From: Erysipelotrichaceae bacterium
Lineage (GTDB): Bacteria; Bacillota_I; Bacilli_A; Erysipelotrichales; Erysipelotrichaceae
NCBI GenBank assembly: GCA_015058955.1
Contig: SVBJ01000021.1
Span: 1-33,926 of the forward strand
Reading direction: 5' to 3'
DNA: 33,926 nt
Shown: positions 28,375 to 33,926 of the stretch, piece after piece
How positions within the stretch are numbered: position 1 is the stretch's first letter
Layout: every line of letters starts with the position of its first letter
Position numbers and translations under genes: made by a program
The notes under the pieces: model-generated
Database searches by the model: none
Told to the model about the DNA's origin: nothing
What the model saw: only the letters and a program-made list of their open reading frames with translations

Positions 28375-29772
28375 ATGCTAGATTTTATTCTTAACATTTT
28401 GGCAACACCTGCTATGTTAGTAGGTCTGCTGTCTATGGTAGGTTTGATCCTCCAGAAGAAGCCTGTTGAAGACGTTATCAAGGGCACTATCAAGACAATC
28501 GTTGGTTTCTTAGTATTAAGTGCTGGTGCTGGCGTCATTCAGACAGAATCATTAAACGCTTTCGGCGAACTGTTTAACTGGACATTCAATATGACTGGTA
28601 CCGTTCCGAACAACGAAGCTATCGTTGCTATGGCTTTAACTAAGTTCGGTCTTGATACTTCATATATCATGGTTATCGGTTTGATCCTGAACATTGTTCT
28701 TGCACGTTTCTCAAAGATGCATTACATCTTCTTAACAGGTCACCACAGCTTATACATGGCTTGCATGCTGGCAGTCTTATTAGGCCCATTAGGCGGCTTA
28801 AGCGGATTCACACTGTGGCTTGCCGGTGGATGCTTACTGGCATTCATTTCTGCATTCTCACCTTGGTTCCTGCATTCATCCATGGAAAAGATTGTTGAAA
28901 CTGATGAATTAGGTTTCGGTCACTTCGGTGGCTTCGGCTATTGGGTAGCAGCTCAGTGCGGTAAGTTATTCAAGGGCAGCAGGTCAACAGAAGAACTGAA
29001 CTTCCCTCAGCGTTTAACATTCTTACGTGACACCACTGTTTCAATCGGTATCACAATGGTAGTATTCTTCCTCGTTGTAACAGCAGTAGCTGTTGGCAAG
29101 GGAATCCTGAAGGAAGATCCAGCTCAGTTCGCTAACTTAGCAGAACTGATGGGCGCTGGCGACACAAAGACTCACTGGGCTGTATGGGCTATCAAGAGAG
29201 GCTTAAACTTCGCAGGTGCTGTATACATCATTCTGTCTGGTGTACGTCTGATCGTTGGTGAACTCGTTCCTGCATTCAAGGGTATTGCTGAAAAGCTCGT
29301 TCCAGGTGCTGTACCTGCAATCGACTGCCCAGTTGTATTCCCATATGCTCCTAACGCAGTTCTGATCGGCTTCTTAGTATCATTCTTAGGCGGCGTTGTT
29401 GGTCTGATCGTCCTGATCGCATTAAACAATGCAGGTATAGGCTTAGCACTGATTCTGCCAGGTGTTGTTCCTCACTTCTTCTGCGGAGCTTCTGCTGGTG
29501 TATTCGGTAACGCTGAAGGTGGTCTTAAGGGTTGCGTTCTCGGCTCATTCGTACATGGCTTGATCATTACATTCTTACCAGCATTATGTATGCCGGTATT
29601 CGATGCATTAGACAAGGGTTCAACATTCTCAGATGCTGACTTCTCATGGATGGCATTAGTGTTCGGTAATCTGGCAAAGGTAGTTAAGGGCATTCCATTA
29701 CTGATCATCTGCGTCGTTGTCTTCGCATTACCAATGGTCTTAAGCGGTTTCAAGAACGGCCAGGAAAAGTAA
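28375..29772 (+). CDS. PTS EIIC component (ascorbate family, UlaA/SgaT-like)
   Basis: This 465-residue integral membrane protein has the length and pattern of the UlaA/SgaT family: about 11 membrane helices, TMVGFLVLSAGAGVIQ-type start (here IKTIVGFLVLSAGAG), LTGHHSLYMAC (about 120-130), the SMEKIVETDELGFGHFG region (about 168-184), AIDCPVVFPYAPNAVLIGFLVS (about 315-336) and PHFFCGASAGVFGN. It moves a sugar while EIIB phosphorylates it. The family takes L-ascorbate in E. coli, but no ascorbate catabolic gene is in the window. Codon use differs from most neighbours, with many TTA (Leu), ACA and CCA codons. Ribosome site AAAGGAG. Confidence 0.92.
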   Translation: MLDFILNILATPAMLVGLLSMVGLILQKKPVEDVIKGTIKTIVGFLVLSAGAGVIQTESLNAFGELFNWTFNMTGTVPNNEAIVAMALTKFGLDTSYIMVIGLILNIVLARFSKMHYIFLTGHHSLYMACMLAVLLGPLGGLSGFTLWLAGGCLLAFISAFSPWFLHSSMEKIVETDELGFGHFGGFGYWVAAQCGKLFKGSRSTEELNFPQRLTFLRDTTVSIGITMVVFFLVVTAVAVGKGILKEDPAQFANLAELMGAGDTKTHWAVWAIKRGLNFAGAVYIILSGVRLIVGELVPAFKGIAEKLVPGAVPAIDCPVVFPYAPNAVLIGFLVSFLGGVVGLIVLIALNNAGIGLALILPGVVPHFFCGASAGVFGNAEGGLKGCVLGSFVHGLIITFLPALCMPVFDALDKGSTFSDADFSWMALVFGNLAKVVKGIPLLIICVVVFALPMVLSGFKNGQEK

Positions 29773-29822
29773 TTAATTAAAAAACAAATAGAATTTGCTT
29801 TACACAAGGAGGTGCAGTTGTT

Positions 29823-30131
29823 ATGGCAAAAATTCGTAAAATCATGTGCTGCTGCGGTTCAGGTTTAGGCAGCTCTCTGATGGTTCAGATGAACATCGAG
29901 AAGGCTCTGAAGAACCTTGGAATCGAGGGCGTGGAGGTTGATCATACTTCTCTGTCAGAGATCAGTGTCAGATCAGCAGACTTATTCGTCGTCGGAAAGG
30001 ACATTGCTCCTCGGATTAAGGACTATCCGCGTGTAGTTGTTTTAAACAAGATCATGTCAATGAAAGAACTCACGGAGAAACTTGAACAGGCATTTGCTAT
30101 TGAAGGCGACGAAATTCACATTGCCCGGTAG
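29823..30131 (+). CDS. PTS EIIB component (lactose/ascorbate type, UlaB-like)
   Basis: This 102-residue protein is an EIIB with the phospho-cysteine loop CCCGSGLGSS (Cys11 by position; Cys9 and Cys10 beside it), followed by the long first helix MVQMNIEKALKNLG, and the later strand DLFVVGKDIAPRI. It carries the phosphate from EIIA to the incoming sugar at EIIC. Ribosome site AAGGAGG. Last gene of the PTS operon, ended by the hairpin at 30151-30182. Confidence 0.92.
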   Translation: MAKIRKIMCCCGSGLGSSLMVQMNIEKALKNLGIEGVEVDHTSLSEISVRSADLFVVGKDIAPRIKDYPRVVVLNKIMSMKELTEKLEQAFAIEGDEIHIAR

Positions 30132-30150
30132 TATCATTTTATGAAAAAAG

Positions 30151-30182
30151 AAGGGTATGAATCTGATTCATATCCTTTTTTT
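30151..30182 (+). terminator. Terminator of the PTS operon
   Basis: AAGGGTATGAA (30151-30161), loop TCTGA, TTCATATCCTT (30167-30177; one G-T pair), then a T-run. Confidence 0.88.
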
Positions 30183-30197
30183 GTTGTTCTGTACTGA

Positions 30198-30226
30198 TTG
30201 CGAAAACCGCGAATAATGGATACAAT
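30198..30226 (+). promoter_or_regulatory. Sigma-A promoter
   Basis: TTGCGA (30198-30203), 17-base spacer, TACAAT (30221-30226). It shows that the following gene starts at ATG 30267 and not at the in-frame TTG within the -35 box. Confidence 0.65.
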
Positions 30227-30266
30227 AATAATGTTGATGCAATATCAGATTACAGGGAGTGTTTGT

Positions 30267-30752
30267 ATGAATGAGAAAAACTTTTTTGACCTGGTAGAGA
30301 AGCATGATGGTTTTGAATTTGTAATAGCCTATGCGGACAAGGTCGTATATATTGGCGGAAAGGGCAATAAGTGCTGGTATTTCATGGATAAAGGTGTCTA
30401 TGATGAGTACTATGTTGCTGATCTGGTTGAAGGCAAGTGGACTGACTGGTATTACGAATCCAGGGCCGGTCAGATCTCCGGTAAGGAAGCTGTTCCGGGA
30501 ACAACAGCCGGTTTCATCAGAGAACTGGCCTATGAACATCAGCACAATGTCAGACTCAATGAAGCCAGGATCTCCAAGATCATGGTAAAGGGCCATGAGA
30601 TCCTTCACTATGACTGCGAGTCATATTCTTTTGATGTACTGAGTGAATATGGTGTTACCGTTGGCAACAATGACAGCAGAAATCCGTCTGCATCCTACAA
30701 GTTCTGGGATGTCAGCACCGGTGATGCCGTGAGAATGCCTAACATCAGATAA
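30267..30752 (+). CDS. Uncharacterised protein
   Basis: This 161-residue soluble protein has no signal, helix span or motif I recognise. It is rich in aromatic residues (WYFMDKG, WTDWYYES), has an Asp/Glu-rich first half and a DVSTGDAVRMPNIR end. It could be a small alpha/beta domain. Start at ATG 30267, with GGGAG just upstream and the promoter at 30198-30226 immediately before. Single gene, with a terminator right after it. Confidence 0.7.
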   Translation: MNEKNFFDLVEKHDGFEFVIAYADKVVYIGGKGNKCWYFMDKGVYDEYYVADLVEGKWTDWYYESRAGQISGKEAVPGTTAGFIRELAYEHQHNVRLNEARISKIMVKGHEILHYDCESYSFDVLSEYGVTVGNNDSRNPSASYKFWDVSTGDAVRMPNIR

Positions 30753-30776
30753 TTAATCAGAGTTTTTAAAAAATGG

Positions 30777-30795
30777 GGCGCTTCGGGCGCCTTTT
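30777..30795 (+). terminator. Rho-independent terminator
   Basis: GGCGC (30777-30781), loop TTCGG, GCGCC (30787-30791), TTTT. Its position shows that the glycerate kinase start is downstream, at 30812. Confidence 0.7.
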
Positions 30796-30811
30796 GTGTA
30801 AGAGGATAAAG

Positions 30812-31888
30812 ATGAAGATACTTGTAATACCAGATTCCTTCAAGGGAACACTGTCATCCAGAGAAGCCGGCAGCATAATCAGAGAAACCATTCTGGCCGA
30901 ACATCCTGATTATGATGTTTTGGCCGTGGAGGTGGCTGACGGCGGTGAAGGTACTGTTGATGCCGTATTGCGGGGCAGAAAAGGTGAAAGGATACGGGTA
31001 GAAGTAAGCGGACCTTATCAGGAACCTCTGAAGGCTGAGTATGCCTGGTTTTCTGAAGATAATTCTGCCGTGATTGAGATGGCCAGCTGTGCCGGACTGC
31101 CTCTGGTAAAAGGAAGGATGAATCCGCGTCTTACCACGACTTACGGTGTAGGTCAGCTGGTAAAGGATGCCATCAACAGGGGAATCAACAACATCTTCAT
31201 CGGTTTAGGCGGAAGCTGTACCACGGATGGGGGTTGCGGTTATGCTGCTGCCCTGGGTACCAGATTCTTTAATGAAAAAGGCGAAGAGTTTGTTCCGACC
31301 GGCGAGACTCTTAAGGATATCTGCCGAATTGAACCCGCCAGATGTGATGCTTCAATAACAGCAGTATGCGATGTCAACAATCCTCTGTATGGTCTTTTGG
31401 GCGCCAGTTATGTCTTTGCCCGTCAGAAAGGGGCAGATGATGCTGACATTGCATACCTGGATGAAGGATTAAGACATCTGGCAGAAGTGGTCAGAAGGGA
31501 TCTTTCCATTGACATGGCAGAGACACCGGGGGCCGGGGCTGCCGGGGGTCTGGGCTATGGACTTATGGCGTTTACCAATGCCCGCGTGAAAAAGGGAATT
31601 GACATGATCCTGGACATCATTAACTATGAGAAACTGATCAAAGACTGTGACATCATCATAACCGGTGAAGGCCGACTGGATTTCCAGAGCTTTCACGGGA
31701 AGGTGATAGACGGCATAATCAGAAGATCACAGGGGAAACGAGTGATACTGGTTGTCGGCAGCCGGGATGAGGAAACAAGAAAAGGCCATGAAGTATACTC
31801 AACCATGGATAACGGAAGGGTATTCCCGCATGACCATAAGGAAGCTGTAGACAATCTGAAAGCTGCCGTAAAAGAGATAGCATTCTGA
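30812..31888 (+). CDS. Glycerate kinase (GlxK/GarK family)
   Basis: This 358-residue protein is a type-1 glycerate 2-kinase: IPDSFKGTLSS (6-16), VADGGEGT (41-48), EMASCAGLPLV (about 87-97), the phosphate loop GLGGSCTTDGGCGYAAALG (about 131-149), GAAGGLGYG and the late IITGEGRLD. It phosphorylates D-glycerate, usually to 2-phosphoglycerate, in glycolate/glyoxylate or sugar-acid breakdown. ATG 30812 has AGAGGA upstream; a longer frame to 30773 would pass through the terminator of the previous gene. No own promoter is obvious in the short gap, so readthrough past 30777-30795 is likely. It lies next to the PTS but in no clear joint pathway. Confidence 0.92.
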   Translation: MKILVIPDSFKGTLSSREAGSIIRETILAEHPDYDVLAVEVADGGEGTVDAVLRGRKGERIRVEVSGPYQEPLKAEYAWFSEDNSAVIEMASCAGLPLVKGRMNPRLTTTYGVGQLVKDAINRGINNIFIGLGGSCTTDGGCGYAAALGTRFFNEKGEEFVPTGETLKDICRIEPARCDASITAVCDVNNPLYGLLGASYVFARQKGADDADIAYLDEGLRHLAEVVRRDLSIDMAETPGAGAAGGLGYGLMAFTNARVKKGIDMILDIINYEKLIKDCDIIITGEGRLDFQSFHGKVIDGIIRRSQGKRVILVVGSRDEETRKGHEVYSTMDNGRVFPHDHKEAVDNLKAAVKEIAF

Positions 31889-31920
31889 AAAAAGACATAT
31901 CGCGATGATATGTCTTTAAT
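31888..31920. terminator. Bidirectional terminator
   Basis: AAAGACATATC (31891-31901), loop GCGAT, GATATGTCTTT (31907-31917). The minus strand has the better T-run (TTTTTT), for the adenosine deaminase homologue; the plus strand has TTTAAT. Confidence 0.8.
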
Positions 31921-31938
31921 TAGCCATAAAACGGTTTT

Positions 31939-32949
31939 TTACTTGAGATAGCTTCTCAGCTTTTCAATGTAAGCAGGTTTGTCTTCTTCCGGCATGAATG
32001 AGCATTCGATGGAATTGATGTTGCACAGGATCAGGTCATTGTAGGTAAAGCCCAGATCGTTGATGGCGTGATCATATTCATCTTCCAGGGTAATGTTGGA
32101 AATGCTCTGGTTATCAGTGTTGAAGGTAACCTTGACACCGGCGTCGTACAGTTTCTTCATTGGGTGCTCCTGATAGGAGTTTTCCGTACGGCACTGAATG
32201 TTGGAGGTAAGGCATACTTCCAGAGTAGCACCGGTATCAATGACCTTCTGCATGACGTCCTTGTCATACCAGCAGTGCTTGCCGTGTCCGATTCTGGTGG
32301 CACCCCAGTCAATGACTGTGGCAACATTCTGCGGAATGCCGTTATCTCCGGCATGAATGGTCATTGGCAGACCTTTTCTGTGATAATCAACGAACAGGTC
32401 AGCATAATGAGCCATAGGTACACTGTCCTCACCGCCGGCAAGGTCAATTCCGACAACACCTTTGCCAAGGTATTCTTCGGTAAGTCTGACTGTTTCCATG
32501 TTTTCCTCATGGTTGTCATATAATTCGATCATGCAGCATAAGATGATACCGACTTTGATTTCAGGGAAATCAACGGCTGCCTTTCTGACACCTTCAAGTA
32601 CAGCTTCAACAGCGTCGCGCTGAGTCAGCTGCTTTTCGCAATGAAGCTGCGGAGCAAATCTTATTTCGACATAGAACAGTCCCTCATCACGGGCTCTCTT
32701 AATTGTTGTATAGGTAATTCTGGTAAGGTGTTCCCTGGTCTGCATCATTTTGACGATCGGTCCGAACTTGGCCAGATATTCAAAGACATCTGTGCACAGA
32801 GGCGGTACTGTTGTCAGCTTGATGTAGTCTTCGTAGGTAGGAATGTCAAGGTCAACGCCTTCTTCCTGGGCAATCCGCCAGCCTACTTCCGGGACGATGG
32901 AACCATCCAGATGGAAATGCAGATCAACTTTTGGAAATGGATATTTCAT
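31939..32949 (-). CDS. Adenosine deaminase family protein with altered active site
   Basis: This 336-residue TIM barrel matches adenosine deaminase in length and order of motifs: DLHFHLDGS with zinc ligands His11 and His13, IHAG with His199, RIGHGKH with His222, SN in CLTSN, and NTD with Asp279. Two positions that are nearly fixed in ADA are changed: the proton-shuttle Glu of HAGE is Asp202 (HAGD), and the second Asp of TDDP, which contacts the purine, is Asn280. The DNA reads GAT and AAC at these codons. It may have a different substrate or low activity. Ribosome site AAAGGAG, own promoter at 32978-33006. Annotating it simply as add would hide these changes. Confidence 0.88.
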   Translation of the reverse strand: MKYPFPKVDLHFHLDGSIVPEVGWRIAQEEGVDLDIPTYEDYIKLTTVPPLCTDVFEYLAKFGPIVKMMQTREHLTRITYTTIKRARDEGLFYVEIRFAPQLHCEKQLTQRDAVEAVLEGVRKAAVDFPEIKVGIILCCMIELYDNHEENMETVRLTEEYLGKGVVGIDLAGGEDSVPMAHYADLFVDYHRKGLPMTIHAGDNGIPQNVATVIDWGATRIGHGKHCWYDKDVMQKVIDTGATLEVCLTSNIQCRTENSYQEHPMKKLYDAGVKVTFNTDNQSISNITLEDEYDHAINDLGFTYNDLILCNINSIECSFMPEEDKPAYIEKLRSYLK

Positions 32950-32977
32950 GTGTTAACTCCTTTCGTAATACACCTCA

Positions 32978-33006
32978 ATCTTATCATTGAAGCCGTTCAA
33001 AGTAAA
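32978..33006 (-). promoter_or_regulatory. Promoter of the adenosine deaminase homologue
   Basis: Minus strand: TTTACT (33006-33001), 17-base spacer, TAAGAT (32983-32978) with an extended TGa before it. It overlaps the divergent promoter of the 33024 gene. Confidence 0.6.
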
Positions 33007-33008
33007 TG

Positions 33009-33017
33009 TGCTATAAT
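33009..33017 (+). promoter_or_regulatory. Extended -10 promoter placed against the start codon
   Basis: TGCTATAAT is a perfect extended -10. Transcription would start at about 33023-33025, that is at the ATG 33024. Confidence 0.65.
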
Positions 33018-33023
33018 ATAGGC

Positions 33024-33839
33024 ATGGATGATGAATACCTGAGTGAATATCAGGAAAACGAAGAAACTGAAGAGGAAGAATTCGACGAACCGGAAGAAGC
33101 CAGAAAGAAGAGAAGGTTCGGTTTTTCCAATGTTCTGATCATAATCTACATGATTCTGCACATCGCTTATACAGGCTGGATGTTTACCGATAACTGGGTC
33201 CATGCCATGCTGTGGCTGCTTATTACCATCGTGGAACTGGCCATATTCTCGGTTATCCTGAAAGTACAGAATAAGGTATATCTGGCAGGCAGAGTTCTCT
33301 CGCTGATATTTGTTCTGACCCTGCTGCTTAACAGTGCCTTTTCCGGCTTCATGCTGTTGTCGGGTAATGATAAGAATACAGAAGGGGCAGATTATGTTCT
33401 GGTAATGGGTTTCGGTCTGGTTGATGATCAGATGGATGAGATCCTGAAAGCCAGATGCGATAAGGCAATTGAATACCTTCAGCAAAATCCCAATACCGTG
33501 GCAGTATTATGCGGGGGAATGACCAGAGGATCTTCAATTTCTGAAGCCCTGGCCATGAAGAATTACATCGTCAAGGCTGGAATCCCGGAAAGCAGACTGC
33601 TGCTGGAGGATGGTTCCACCAGTACCAAGACCAACATATCCTATGCCAAGGGGATGATCAATACCACCGGCAAGATCGTGGTCATCTCTTCTGATTATCA
33701 TCTTTTCCGCATCAGGGAAGTATGCCGCCAGGCAGGATTAAATGCCAGAAACCTTTCAGCCAGCACTCCGGTACTGCAGTTGCCTGATAAGCTGATGTGG
33801 GAAAAGATCAAGCTCATCGGTCTGTTAATGTCACAGTAA
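33024..33839 (+). CDS. DUF218 (YdcF/SanA-like) membrane protein
   Basis: This 271-residue protein has an acidic cytoplasmic N-terminus (1-28, ending in RKKRR), three membrane helices (about 32-52, 57-76, 88-110), then a DUF218 domain: ADYVLVMGFGL (about 123-133), CDKAIEYLQQNP, VLCGGMTRGSSISEALAMKNYIV (about 159-181), the EDGSTSTKTNISYAKGM motif (about 193-209) and VVISSDYHLFRI. The family is linked to envelope functions. The ATG sits 6 bases behind the -10 box with no ribosome site, so the messenger appears leaderless; the next in-frame Met is inside a helix. An earlier ATG at 33006 would precede the transcription start. Confidence 0.88.
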   Translation: MDDEYLSEYQENEETEEEEFDEPEEARKKRRFGFSNVLIIIYMILHIAYTGWMFTDNWVHAMLWLLITIVELAIFSVILKVQNKVYLAGRVLSLIFVLTLLLNSAFSGFMLLSGNDKNTEGADYVLVMGFGLVDDQMDEILKARCDKAIEYLQQNPNTVAVLCGGMTRGSSISEALAMKNYIVKAGIPESRLLLEDGSTSTKTNISYAKGMINTTGKIVVISSDYHLFRIREVCRQAGLNARNLSASTPVLQLPDKLMWEKIKLIGLLMSQ

Positions 33840-33850
33840 AACTCCCGTCC

Positions 33851-33926
33851 TGAACTAGTCAAGAAAAAGTAGACAGTTCATAAAAAAGGCCTAGAACCCC
33901 ATTTCAGATTTGAACTGAAGTGGGGT
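33851..33926 (+). mobile_element. Possible left end of an IS3-family element, cut by the window edge
   Basis: 33851-33875 begins TGAACT and ends AAAAGTAGACA, the form of IS150-group left inverted repeats (TGAACT...AAAAGTxAGACA). Twelve bases after the DUF218 stop, it is followed by a 12-bp hairpin (ACCCCATTTCAG at 33896-33907 and CTGAAGTGGGGT at 33915-33926), as expected for a barrier to outside transcription or an early IS structure. No transposase is inside the window, so this is a suggestion from the ends only. The hairpin might instead be a terminator for the DUF218 gene. Confidence 0.4.

Noticed and set aside
28375-30131. Ascorbate-utilisation (ula) operon
   Set aside because: EII components match the Ula family, but UlaD, UlaE, UlaF and UlaG are absent, so naming the substrate as ascorbate is not supported.
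1-33926. CRISPR array, phage module, toxin-antitoxin pair, tRNA or rRNA genes
   Set aside because: No regularly spaced repeats, no integrase or phage structural genes, no HTH-antitoxin pair and no cloverleaf or rRNA-like sequence were found on either strand.

Overview
The window looks like a chromosomal segment of a low-to-middle GC Bacillota (Firmicutes). Most genes have strong AGGAGG-type ribosome sites. Many promoters are extended -10 boxes (TGnTATAAT) with a poor -35. There are many Gly/Ser-Cys lipobox lipoproteins, and families typical of anaerobic gut Firmicutes: DUF4349, DUF4428, a clostripain-like C11 peptidase, a split transketolase, an aldo/keto reductase with ferredoxin clusters, and a MATE-ATPase fusion. 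An Erysipelotrichia-like source is my guess, without a marker gene to prove it. There is no rRNA, tRNA or CRISPR array, no recognisable HTH regulator gene, and no gene-free stretch above 300 bases.

Layout. 1-2479: an operator-like promoter, then lipoprotein, zinc-ribbon protein, aldo/keto reductase and a DUF2798-like membrane protein. 2510-4377: a secreted class-3 lipase, then an overlapping DUF2200 / DUF1905-DUF1801 pair. 4409-8220: MATE transporter fused to an anti-sigma-type ATPase domain, a methyltransferase, and a methionine gamma-lyase/aluminium-resistance family enzyme. 8204-10877 (minus): SDR oxidoreductase, elongation factor P and a PnuC-like transporter with an extra N-terminal domain. 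10936-17222 (plus): two uncharacterised proteins, a large lipase-like ectodomain joined to a YhhN/TMEM86-like membrane domain, then a coupled lipoprotein, rhodanese lipoprotein and nucleoside hydrolase. 17273-19655: patatin phospholipase, DUF4349 lipoprotein and YunG-like protein. 19705-31888: central carbon genes. These are the two transketolase halves, deoxyribose-phosphate aldolase, an AlsE/Rpe-like epimerase, a fructose-6-phosphate aldolase-type transaldolase, a Ula-type PTS (EIIA, EIIC, EIIB) and glycerate kinase, interrupted by a C11 peptidase operon. 31939-33839: an adenosine deaminase homologue with two changed active-site residues and a DUF218 membrane protein. The last about 75 bases look like the left end of an IS3-family element running out of the window.

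How the genes fit together. The PTS and the transketolase/aldolase/epimerase set suggest import of a pentose, pentitol or related sugar acid as a phosphate, with entry into the non-oxidative pentose phosphate pathway. Ascorbate-specific UlaD/E/F are absent, so the substrate is open. DeoC, nucleoside hydrolase and the adenosine deaminase homologue add a nucleoside-salvage flavour. Three separate lipid-hydrolase-like proteins form a second theme. The most interesting points are the lipase-YhhN fusion (a possible two-step plasmalogen hydrolase), the CsoR/FrmR-type palindrome set exactly in the deoC promoter spacer, the adenosine deaminase homologue with Glu-to-Asp and Asp-to-Asn changes, and several genes with no Shine-Dalgarno site or an apparently leaderless start.
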